DNA of 40,726 nucleotides from Russula earlei (lineage: Eukaryota > Basidiomycota > Agaricomycetes > Russulales > Russulaceae). Position numbers and translations under genes: made by a program. The number at the start of each line of letters is the position of its first letter. The first letter of the stretch is position 1. The DNA lies in the NCBI GenBank assembly GCA_025769875.1, contig JAGFNK010000466.1, positions 1-40,726 of the forward strand, written 5' to 3'. Of the stretch, positions 28,864 to 38,277 are shown piece by piece. The notes below the pieces were generated by a model. The model saw only the letters and a list, made by a program, of their open reading frames with translations. It had not been told where the DNA came from and made no database searches.

Positions 28864-30168
28864 TGTCGCAAAGGTGCATGGCCTCGATGTCGACTCACCC
28901 ACACACAGCTATATGGCTGGCTGCGAATCGCTTACAAGAGTACATATGTGCATATTCCTTTCATGCCATCTCCTCTTCGTCCTCACATCATCATCATTGT
29001 CACTGCCAGCATGCCACCCTTGCCCCCATCAACCACTGCATGCCATCGCCTTCAACACCCCTGCCTTCACCATGCACCGATGAGTCCCAATGCACAGCCG
29101 AAGAGCCCCGTACCGTGCCACCATCTTTGTTGCCATCAGACAGTGTTGCTACTGTACATTTTGGTATGCTTTTCTCCCCTTTTTTACTAGACTCTCATTT
29201 TGTTAGTCAGAGATCTGCACACCGCCTATGCATCCATTTTCCAGCCTGCCACCATCTTCCCTCTCCCTTGCAATCGCATTCAGCAGCGCCATCAGTGCCC
29301 AAGCGACCACCCACCAGCACTCTCCCTATCCCCCCTCCAGCCTCTCCTTTGCATTGTCTCCCCCTCCTCACATTGTGACTCGACCACACCCCTCGTCAAC
29401 ACACCTGGCCTCGGCCATCCTTCACAAATTGCCACACGCCACTACTACAGCCGCTGGAGACCATGACTCGATTCCTCGCATTGTCCAGCTTTGGTCCCCT
29501 TCTCACATCTAGATTTCCTTTCATATGCCTGTCTTTTGTGCTTTTCCTGTCCCTTAGCCTTAGTTCCCACCTGTCTCTGCTACCATCTTAATAAAGTTGC
29601 CCTGTTGTTCCCTTATCATCTGTGTGAACCTGAGTGCAGTTGAATGAACAAACACATTCTCGCGTTCCCGCTAGGTGCTCCTCCTCTTTGGAGCCTCAGT
29701 CTTACGAAGTCATTCTGCATTCTTGGACACACTTCACCGCCCCATGGGCTCAGGTGTGCACTTCCTGGGGGGGCTGCTTCCCAGCACATGACCATGCTAC
29801 TGTCACATGATATGAGGGAAACAATGTTGCACACCACAAGGCTTGAATCAAAAACACTATGGGGCTGCCTCAAGACAGCCCATGGGTACAACATGAGGGA
29901 AAAATAATAGATATAGACCGCAATTTTGAGTTGTAATTCATCTAATACACATGTGGAGGTGGCTTGAGTCCAGCTCCACCAATTCTCACTCAAATCTTAT
30001 GAAAACAATGGGGCTGCCTAGCCCTCATTCAGGCAATTCAGGGACAATAAGTTTTATGTGAATTGAAGCTGTTTTGAGGGAGATATTTACCCCGCACATT
30101 TGAGAGGGTTTTCTGTGCCGATTTGGGTGGATTTCAAACTCCACCAAGTGTGCTGAAAATGGCAATAA
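28864..30168 (-). repeat. Arm A' (R copy 4 plus 950 bp)
   Basis: Inverted counterpart of 21184-22487. An AATAAA at about 29590 on the plus strand is retained. The R part is 29822-30168 and ends GGCAATAA, immediately followed by Gypsy gag sequence. Confidence 0.8.
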
Positions 30169-30596
30169 ACAGGGATGTCTGGCCCACCACTCTTCAAGAA
30201 TGGAAGGAGGAGGCCAGAAGACAGCATCAACCATTCATCACCATCAGAGAGAAGCTTAAAGGAAAGACTACACACTCCCCCTCAGAACACAAATCCCATC
30301 ACCCTGACCAAATGCAAGTGGACGCCACCAAGTCCAACTTTAAGAAACTTACTGAAGAAGAAAGGAAACAATTGGCAAAAGAGGGGCGTTGCTTCAGTTG
30401 CCAAGAGAAAGGCCACCTCAGCTGGGAGTGCCCTAAAAACACTGCACCCACCACTTCCAAGGCACGCACTACTGAACCAACTCCAGAACCACCCAAAGTG
30501 GAAGAAGCCTCCACTATGGTGGCCCACATGAAAACATTACCAGCAGAGGATAGAGCCAAACTTTGGGACCTCATCCTCAAGGAGGATTTTCTCTAG
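30169..30596 (+). pseudogene. Gypsy gag C-terminal part with zinc knuckle
   Basis: The frame reads INRDVWPTTLQEWKEEARRQ, then a CX2CX4HX4C knuckle CFSCQEKGHLSWECPK (near 30388-30435), and ends KLWDLILKEDFL at 30596. The knuckle binds genomic RNA in gag proteins. The N-terminal gag domain is missing. Confidence 0.85.
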
Positions 30597-32475
30597 GCCA
30601 AGGTACAACAGTCTGTACTAAGGCCCAAATAGATACCATTGTCCAACATAAGGAAAACTCAATGAAAGTTCCCTTTATGATCACAACAAATGGAAAGACT
30701 GGCCAAGCGCTCCTAGACAGCGGAGCAACAGAAAACTTCATTAGCCAAGGAATTGTGGAAAATTTATAAATTCCACTTTGAACTCTCAGGACCCCCAGAC
30801 CCATCATCAATGTAGATGGCACCAGTAACCAAGGAGGAGCACTAACCCATTATGCTCATATGGCCATACGCCATAGCCCTACCACACAACTTCTCACCTT
30901 TTACATTACGAATTTGGGAGAAGATAGAATGATCCTCGGGTACCCCTTCCTAAAAACATTAAATCCCCTGGTCAACTGGAGCACTGGTTGCCTAAGAAAC
31001 CACCTAGGGGTCCTTCTCACCCCCATACCCTTAGCTAAACCACCAAGAATATGGATTGCACAAATAAGGACAACCATCATCCTCCCTGAATACTTACAAC
31101 ACCAAAAGGTCTTCTCAGAAGAAGCAGCCAAATGACTCCCACCCAGTCGAGGAGAACTCGACTTCAGAATCACCCTGAAACCGGACACCCCCAAGTTCCT
31201 TGATTGTCGAACTTACCCACTCCCTCAGAATGAGAAACAAGAATTATCAAGACAAATACAAGAGGACCTAGCCAAGGGTTCCATCAAAGATGGTGTTTCA
31301 GATTTTGTATCCCCTGTCTTCTTTGTTCAGAAGAGAAGAAGGATGGCACCGCCCTGCGAATGGTAGTCAACTACTGAAAACTCAATAACGCCACAGTCCC
31401 TGATTACCACACCTTGCCTAACATGGAAGAACAATTGCACCAACTAAGGGGCAAAATGACCTTTAGTAAATTTGACATCCGAGCTGGCTACAACAATATT
31501 CTGATCCACCCTGAAGACCGACACGAAGGCACCTTCAAAACTCAATTTGGCACCTTCATCCCCATGGTAATGGGCTTTGGCTTTACCAATGCCCCAGCAG
31601 CCTTCCAACGAGCAATGAACCATACCCTCCGACCCTGGCTTCTAAAATACCCAGAGAATGCCTGAAACTACCTAGATGATGTGGCGATATCCACAGGGTT
31701 GCGAGAAGAGCTCCTTCACCAACAAATCACACATGAGTTCCTTGATCTACTTGAAAGAGACTCCTATTTCTTAAAAGCATCAAAATGCACCTTTGAACAA
31801 CACGAAATTGACTTCTTGGGTTTCTAAATCAATCAAGGAACCCTCAAAATTGACCCAGTCAAAATGGACGGTCTCAAAAACTGGCCAAGACCCCCCAATA
31901 ACCTGAAACAAGTACAACAAATCATGGGTGCCCTCAATTACCAACGACCATTTATCCGAGACTTGGCTAAAATAGCTCACCCCATTTTTTCTACAATCAA
32001 AAAGGGGACGCCCTTTTTCTGGACCCCGGAAGCAACCACAGCCCTAGAGACCTTGATATCAGCAATCTGTGACAACCCCAAACTCTACACTGCCAACCCT
32101 GACCTCCCATACAAACTAGAAACTGATGCCTCGCAATTTGCCACCAGAGCGATCCTATTTCAGAAGGACCCAAGAGGGAAAAGAAAAATGATTGGGAACA
32201 TGTCACACACATTCAATGAAGCAGAAAGGAATTATCCAGTCTGGGACAGGGAATTCCTAGCCTTGATTCTCGCACTCCAACACTGGCATTACCTATTGGT
32301 TAGAACGAAACATCCCATCAAGATCTTTACTGATCATGCTAACCTTGCTCACTACCGACTCCCTCATAAAATTAATCGAAGAATTGCAGGATACATCTCC
32401 ACACTAGCAGATTATCAGTTTGAAATCCAGCACAAACCTGGGACTTCTAATCATGCAGACGCTCTTTCACGATGA
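30597..32475 (+). pseudogene. Gypsy protease, reverse transcriptase and RNase H
   Basis: The protease signature ALLDSGATENFI (near 30710) and MILGYPFLKTLNPLVNW come first. Reverse transcriptase shows LPPSRGELDFRITL, the thumb-finger KFDIRAGYNNILIHPEDRHE, GFGFTNAPAAFQRAMN and the catalytic NYLDDVAIS (about 31666-31692). RNase H shows LETDASQFATRAILF, DREFLALILALQHW and FTDHANLAHYRL, and the block ends HADALSR at 32472. One frameshift lies near 31330 (run AGAAGAGAAGAAGG). Stops are TAA 30767, TGA 31133, TGA about 31378, TGA 31663, TAA about 31826 and TGA 32473. All fit C-to-T or G-to-A changes of Gln, Arg or Trp codons. Confidence 0.9.
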
Positions 32476-33788
32476 CCAGACCACAATGATGGGTCAGGAG
32501 ACAACCAAAACATCACAGCACTCCCCAATAAACTTTTCATCTGCACACTCCACACTGAAGACCTCTATACCCAAGTCCTAACTGAACAAAAGAACTGAAA
32601 ATTGGATCTCCTCATGTGGAAGGTCAAACAAGGTCTTCAGGAAGAAGGCGCACTATTCAAAGATGGGAAATTGGTGGTACCATATCAAGAACCCCTCTTA
32701 TGAAAGATTTTACATACCTACCATGACAGTATCCTGGGTGGACATACAGGAAATGCCCGAACCCTGTATTTGATTCAAGAATCCTTCTGGTGGCCGAAAA
32801 TGGCCTACTTCATCAGGGACCACATTCAAGGCTGCGCCACCTGTCAAGCCAACAAGTCTTCCACACACCCAACCCGTCCCCCAATTTACCCAATTCCCCC
32901 CGAATTTCAGAAACCATTTCAAACCATAGCAATCAACTGGATCATCGATCTTCCGCTATCAGAAGAAAACAACACTATTATGAGCATCACTGACCACGAC
33001 TCTACCAAAGCGGCAATATTTATACCATGTCGTAAGGACATGGGAACCCTGGCAATGGCCAAATTATTCTTATGACATGCCTTCCCTTGGACTGGAGTCC
33101 CTTCTAAAATCACTTCCGATCATGACCCTGGATTCACCTCCAACCTATTCAAAGAAATCTCTTGGATTCTGGGGATCAACCAAAACCTGAGCACTGCCTA
33201 TCACCCTCAAACCGATGGACAATCTGAACAAACCAATCAAACTCTAGAAATGTATCTCCGCATCTACACTGGAGAAAAACAAGAAGAATGGGTACACTGG
33301 CTCCCCATAGCTCAGTACCATTTCAACACCCATAAGTCCACGACCATCAAATGAACCCCCTACGAATTACTCATTGGCTTCAACCCACAAGGACTTGGTA
33401 CCCAACTGAAATCAAAATTCCCAGGAGTTCAGGAACAACTCCAAGCCCTGAAGGACATGCGAGAATCAGCCCAAGAAGCAATGAAAAGGGCACAAACTAC
33501 TTGGGTGAAGGAAACTAAGTTCAAAGGATTTAAAGAAGGACAGAAGGTCTCGTTAGAGGGGACTAACTTAAAAACCCCCCATCAGTTTCAGAAGTTCCGT
33601 CCCAAGTGGTTCGGACCTTTTGTCATCACCAAGAAAATTTCCCATGTTGCTTATCAACTTCGCCTTCCTCCCCAATGGAGATCTATAACATATTTCATGC
33701 CTCCCTTCTTTCCCCAGTCACCGAAACAGCTGAACACGGCCCTAACTTCCCTGAACCTTCCCCTGTTATGGTATCATGGCCATAAGAG
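32476..33788 (+). pseudogene. Gypsy integrase, broken before the chromodomain
   Basis: The zinc-binding region (HDSILGGHTGNARTLYLIQ ... CATCQANK) is followed by the catalytic core: INWIIDLPLSEENNTIMSI, ITSDHDPGFTSNLF and YHPQTDGQSEQTNQTLE. The C-terminal KWFGPFVITKKISHVAYQL leads, after a frameshift near 33677, to IYNIFHASLLSPVTETAEHG. TGA stops lie near 32597, 32701, 33073 and 33352. The last segment is nearly identical to that of the minus-strand Gypsy at 35766-36413, so the two belong to close families. The expected chromodomain is cut off by the LTR at 33789. Confidence 0.88.
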
Positions 33789-34355
33789 TGTTAGCTCAGG
33801 GTTCAATGGGGCCAAGTCCCTGTGACTTGGTTCAAGGGTTCAGTGGGGCCGGCGCAAAGAGACTGGATCAAGGGTTTAGCGTCTCAAGGCTGAGTCAGAC
33901 AATGACGCAGTCCGCAGACAGAGTCGATCTTCTAGTTTCATAGAAGAGGAGGACAATGAGAGAGAGGCAGAGGAGGAAGAGGAACACTAGGGTTCCTTGA
34001 GGTGTGCTTAGGTCAAGCAAGGTGTAGGCCAGCACAAGCAAAGTTGTGATTGAGAGAGAGTACAGGGCAGGGGATGCGACAGGAAATGGGACAAAGCTAA
34101 GCTTGGGGCATTCCCCAGCTTCTACAGGCACTTAAATACTGTATGTAGTGAGGCTGTACAGTACCATAAGCAGAACAATAGATAAAGATGAGCCAATAGC
34201 AGAAGTAACTTGACAATGGATGAAACATAATAAGTGAAACACAATAGGTGACCATCAGCATCAAGGGATGAAATGATAACCAAGGGGACGAGGGTGACAA
34301 GAGAACAATAACAAAAGGAATTATGGACGAACTGACAAGGGGGTAGACTATAACA
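33789..34355 (-). repeat. 3' LTR of chromovirus 1, 567 bp
   Basis: TGTTAGCTC...CTATAACA. On the minus strand, TATTTAA (34138-34132) is followed by a stem-loop (34121-34099). There is one TGAGTCA box (33891). Confidence 0.85.
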
Positions 34356-34368
34356 TCATGCCCCCCTC
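34356..34368 (-). other. Polypurine tract of chromovirus 1
   Basis: On the minus strand GAGGGGGGCATGA directly precedes the LTR. Confidence 0.7.
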
Positions 34369-34385
34369 ATGCTTAGTTCTCTGAA

Positions 34386-34901
34386 CTAATTGGTCTCAGG
34401 ACCCGACTCATGGAGATCATTGCCTTCGACTTCTGGCCATGCGCTCTGGGGTCCCATTGCCCTGGGACAGAAGCCTCTGTAGCTTCGGTGAGTCCTCCTA
34501 AGGATACAATCCACTTGACCACTACAGTTGGTGTGAGGTCTATTACAGTCTTTGTTCCAGTGCCCTCTGGTGTTACAGTGCTTGCAGACGTGTTGTCGCT
34601 TCTGGAGCTGATGATGCTGCACTTTAGTCATACATGCAGGAGTGAGAGGAGTGTTAGGGGTGCTAGCATCGTCAGAGAACATTTGAGGGAAGTGGGAAGG
34701 TGACCCCATGGGAGCATCATTTTGGGACTGGTTGATAGCGCGAGGGAGGTATTCGAGAGAGGGAGTTAGGGAGAGAGAGGGATGAATGGGTAGTGAGTAA
34801 GAAGGAGAGGTGGGGAGTTCCTTTGATTCCTCAATTTTGTCATAGCTCCCTGCTAGTGAATAGTATGGCCCGGTACCAGGAGTGAGGCCTCCGTCAGTCA
34901 T
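34386..34901 (-). pseudogene. Zinc-knuckle end of an extra ORF downstream of pol (chromovirus 1)
   Basis: The frame contains QHVCKHCNTRGHWNKDCNRP, a CX2CX4HX4C knuckle, after a Ser/Pro/Thr linker, and ends ESGPETN at 34386. It is the continuation of the 35148-35747 ORF through a broken coiled-coil stretch (34902-35147: NPGALTDVYRLRTSSFQLKI, QLADQLHEIQAH). The position between pol and the 3' LTR is unusual for a knuckle protein, since the related plus-strand Gypsy has its knuckle in gag upstream of pol. A nucleic-acid-binding accessory protein is my inference. Confidence 0.7.
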
Positions 34902-35147
34902 GAGGTTGTCGAGTTGATGACGAACTCAGACAGAAGTGTTGTTGGCGCGGAGGCGGGCATGGATGGTGGCGGTCTCTTTGGTGTGAGCCTGGATCTCGTG
35001 AAGTTGATCAGCCAGTTGTCCTTGCAGAACACTTAAGGCTCCTTGGATAGATGCACATTTGCCCTCTAAGATTTTCAGCTGAAATGAACTGGTACGGAGG
35101 CGGTAGACATCAGTGAGGGCACCGGGGTTGTGAAGGTTTTCAAGAGC

Positions 35148-35747
35148 CTAGGTGGCGTCAAAGTGGAAAGGATGGTCCTCAATTAGGAGGCGGAGGTCAG
35201 AGGCGGTCACAGAAGGGTGGAGGGCAGAGACAACAGGCCGAGCAATGAGCTTTTCTCTGTAAGTGGGCTCTCCTTGACCCATAGTTCCTAGAAGCATAGG
35301 TTCGCCATTATATAGAGCGACATGTAAGTATGGTAGAAGGTGTTTCCGCCCATTAACGTTAATATAGAAAGGGGGAACATGTGTGTAAGGTTCGTAAACA
35401 AACCAAGGGGGGCCAGGGTGAGTGGGATCTGCTTCAGTCGGGGTGGGTGATGGGGTCCCTTTGCGGATAGCAAGCGGGTTGAGGGTGGCGGCAAGGTCCT
35501 GGAGTTTGGTCTCTTCTGGGACGATGAGGGTGCGTTGGTCAATGATATGTTGGATGACTTCAGGTGAGAGGGGTTCTTGTTTGATGGTGGGGGAAGGGGT
35601 GAGAATAGGTAAAGGGGACGAGTTAGAAGCAGGAGATGACATGGGAGTGTTGTAAGCAGAGGTAGTGTGTTCGTGGTGCCAGGCCGACCACTCAGAAGGA
35701 GGGGGAGTATTTATAGAGGCTGACCATGTAATGTGATTCCATACCAA
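35148..35747 (-). pseudogene. N-terminal and central part of the extra ORF (chromovirus 1)
   Basis: A Ser/Pro-rich N-terminus with IKQEPLSPEVIQHIIDQRTL is followed by a compact domain, PPWFVYEPYTHVPPFYINVN ... LPYLHVALYNGEPMLLGTMG, ending LIEDHPFHFDAT. I remember this GPPWxxYxP ... GTxGxG pattern from many Agaricomycete hypothetical proteins. No function is known to me. A TAG next to FDAT breaks the link to the knuckle part. Confidence 0.6.
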
Positions 35748-35765
35748 ATCTGTAAGTACTGCTCT

Positions 35766-36413
35766 TCATATGGACAAATGAAACTCTGAAAAATGGGGGT
35801 CCATCATGAGGAGTTGAAAGCCATGGAAGTCGCCAGGGGAAAGAATCCTGGAAAACAGTTGTTCCCTGGTGGCTATGTTAAAGATGGTGTGTCCACGGTC
35901 GGGGATAGTGGGGTCATTAACTGAATAAGAAGGGGGGTTATGTGAGCTAATTTGGGGGAGTAATGTATGTTGTTGTATCGTAAGTGTTTGGAATTGGTGT
36001 TCTAAGTCATCCAGACTTTCGTCTGAGTGGTGGGATTCTGCAGGGTCGGAGTTAGTGGTAGACATAGTACGGAGTTTGGTGGGTTGCTGTAGGTGAAACA
36101 TGGTGATGGCGTCTTGAGCGTTTTTAAGGTTCGAGAGGGGTTCCCAGGTGTCTTCTGCTACGGAATACCCTTTCCATCGGACCCTGTATTGAAGTCGGTT
36201 CCTATGAAGACGTTGGGCGGTAATTTTCTCGACCTCATATTCTCCCAAGAGAAGGTCAGGTGGTGGTTCAGGGAAGTTTGGTCCATGTTCGGCTGTTTCT
36301 GTGACTGGAGATAAGAGGGAGGCATGAAATACATTGTGGATGTTCCATTGGGGGGTAGTTGGAGCTGGTAAGCGACATGGGAGATTCACTTGATGATAGT
36401 AAAAGGGCCAAAC
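35766..36413 (-). pseudogene. Pol C-terminus with chromodomain, fused in frame to a downstream segment (chromovirus 1)
   Basis: From the insertion point it reads FGPFTII (frame-shifted) and PQWNIHNVFHASLLSPVTET. The chromodomain is YEVEKITAQRLHRNRLQYRV followed by RWKGYSVAEDTWEPLSNLKN, with the aromatic W and Y of the cage. Chromodomains direct integration to heterochromatin in this clade. After LRT the frame continues MSTTNSDPAESHHSDESLDD for about 110 more residues to LSI at 35766, which looks like the start of a separate ORF merged with pol. Confidence 0.8.
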
Positions 36414-36915
36414 TGTCACTGACTGGGGGCGGTGTCGCTGACAAATCGTTTCACACATGAGTCATGCGCACTGAGTCAAGTGAGACGACAAGTTCTCACG
36501 AGAATCAGGGATCTCGGTGACAACACAGCAAAGGCTAGTGTGTACCGCGGAGTGGAAAGACGACGAGTAAGTCTTTGTGTTTGAAGACTTAGAGGGACAA
36601 GAGAAGTTTCAAGACAATTGCTTGATTCCCTGCAAGCCTACAGTTCCAAAGCTAGAATCCAGTGATATTCACAAGAGAACAAGCTTAAGGCTTGCTCTCT
36701 GCTAAGGACAGGTTTATATAGACAACATATCCTATATCAAATAGGAGACACAAGGTAACAGTGAGGTAGTGGTGAGGCGATCGAGAGTGGAACACGCTGG
36801 AAGGTAGTGGTACATGCGAGGCTAAGTGAGTCACGAAACATGTGGGAAACGTGAGGCCTGTCTGGGTAGGCTTGTCCGGTTGCCAGTCCGGTCCGAAGAG
36901 CTGGTATTTGTGACA
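36414..36915 (-). repeat. 3' LTR of chromovirus 2, 502 bp
   Basis: TGTCAC at 36414 and GTGACA at the end are perfect inverted tips. TATATAAA (36720-36713, minus) is followed after 13 nt by a 10-bp stem-loop with loop CTTAA (36699-36675). TGAGTCA boxes lie at 36458, 36472 and 36827, the first as the full ATGAGTCAT. Confidence 0.88.
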
Positions 36916-36931
36916 TCACCCCCTTGTTAAC
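36916..36931 (-). other. Polypurine tract of chromovirus 2
   Basis: On the minus strand GTTAACAAGGGGGTGA abuts the LTR. Confidence 0.7.
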
Positions 36932-36933
36932 AT

Positions 36934-38181
36934 CTAAGCGGTATAGGGCATGATGGTCGATTGACAACGATGAGCATGGAAGTGGAGTTGATCTCGAGGG
37001 ACTCGACATATCTTGTTGCTCTTGCATCGTCGATGTGGATTTCTGCAGCAATCGGCTATATGTCCGTGGCGGTTGCAAAGAATGCAGATGGTGATTTTGG
37101 GACATTCGAATGTATCGTGTCCTCCATCGTGACACCAGGCGCATTTGTCTGAAAGTCGAGGGGAAAATTGATACCATGGGTCTAACAGGGCTTCTTTGGT
37201 GTCCTTATGTTCTTGGTCGGTGAGTTGAGGCATGGTTCCGAACAAGACTCGTGGTTCGAGACGAGCTTTAGCGTTGGCCCTGGCTAGTTTGATCTCTGAG
37301 TCCCTTACTTCCCATACCATGTCGTGGTATCTTTCTCGAGCAGTGACAAGACCGTTTGCCATCTGTCGTGCTTTCTTTATGGCAAACCTGTAATGTCGTA
37401 CTTCTGCTTCCAGAGATAAGTCCTGTTCGAACCTAAGTGCCTCATTTATAGCTGTGGTATGTTTGAGGCCTTCCTTAAATAAGAAGGCGTCTTTCTGAGT
37501 AAGGAGAGGGCGAGGATAGGGGTCAGCTCGAGCTCGAATGGGAATTCAGTGAGTGGGACATCCAGGACCATAAGTGGCCAGTAGGGAGGGGAAGCCGTGT
37601 GTGAGATTGGGAAGGACAAAGCAAGGGGGTAATGTGTCATCTTCGTTGCCAGGGTCAGGGATTAGTAGGTCTAGTCCGAGGTCTCCTTCTTCCCATCCTT
37701 CTCCGAGTTCTTCTAGTTCAGTGGTTTGAGCGTGGTTGATCGGTAGTTCGTAGACTGGAGGTGGGGTTCTTTCGAGAGTGATTGGGTTGAAGTTCTCGTT
37801 GAGCAAGACAACATTCTTGATTTGTTGGATAATGGGGGTAGTAGTGCGCGGGGGGATTGGAATGGGGTCAGGTGAAGGGGAGCGAATGTGATAGGAGGGG
37901 CTGCAGGTTCTGATGGGTGAATTGGTCCCTCGAGTGGGGGATCGATTGCCGAAAGCTCTTAGTATTGTGGTGAGAGAGTCGTCTTCCCACAGTTCGCGTG
38001 CCTGTACAATCATTGCGGTGTGTTGTGCGGCACGCCGGACGAGTATTCTGGTGTTAATGGTTGCTGCCATAGAGGGGGAAGGTTCTCTAGACAGCAGCAG
38101 GTGGATAAGTGCGGGAGAATATGGGGGGGTAGGTATGAGGGTAGTGGTGGAGGAGACGGGGGAGTTCTGTGTAGAGGTCAT
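36934..38181 (-). pseudogene. Extra ORF with two zinc knuckles downstream of pol (chromovirus 2)
   Basis: The first part (38181-37546, MTSTQNSPVSSTT) is Ser/Pro/Thr-rich. It contains RELWEDDSLTTILRAFGNRS and LEELGEGWEEGDLGLDLLIP and ends in a stop after GPGCPTH. Immediately downstream, in another frame, come DAFLFKEGLKHTTAINEALR and the second part (37362-36934), MANGLVTARERYHDMVWEVR. Two tandem CX2CX4HX4C knuckles follow, CAWCHDGGHDTFEC and CILCNRHGHIADCC. One frameshift near 37545 therefore divides a protein of about 410 aa. Its layout matches the extra ORF of chromovirus 1 (disordered front, helical middle, knuckle end), although the sequences differ. Confidence 0.7.
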
Positions 38182-38277
38182 CTTGTAGTGGTTGGGGATG
38201 GAGCGGTGAGGGATGATTGTTTGTAGGTAGTGCTTTTTATATTTGGGGTCGTCCAGCTGAAGCAGAGTAATATTCCT

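Larger units (their letters stand above)
21184..30168. mobile_element. Block 2: 9.0-kb region with 1.3-kb inverted arms starting with R
   Basis: Arms 21184-22487 and 28864-30168 are inverted and collinear over about 1305 bp. Both tips read inward TTATTGCCATTTTCAGC. The interior holds a degraded SAM-like gene and two Tc1/mariner-superfamily transposases, one nested in the other. No target duplication is apparent at the tips. It may be a large inverted-repeat element or an inverted duplication of a retroelement end. Confidence 0.45.
30169..33788 (+). mobile_element. Ty3/Gypsy retrotransposon, plus strand, truncated at both ends, many stops
   Basis: The order gag, protease, reverse transcriptase, RNase H, integrase is that of Ty3/Gypsy. 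The 5' end begins mid-gag at the R tip and the 3' end is broken by the LTR at 33789. Neither of its own LTRs lies in the window. Confidence 0.92.
33789..36413 (-). mobile_element. Gypsy chromovirus 1 (3' part), minus strand
   Basis: It has a 3' LTR (33789-34355), a polypurine tract, extra ORFs and the pol C-terminus with a chromodomain. It is interrupted at 36413/36414 by chromovirus 2. The rest of the element must lie beyond the right edge. AAGAG (33784-33788) is the predicted target duplication. Confidence 0.85.

Noticed and set aside
28863..29378. 171-codon His/Ser/Pro-rich ORF in arm A'
   Set aside because: The same tract is open in several frames and on both arms; low complexity with no domain.
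21184..30168. Maverick/Polinton or CACTA-type element
   Set aside because: No polymerase, integrase, ATPase or CACTA transposase pieces are visible, the tips do not start CACTA or AGT, and no target duplication is visible.
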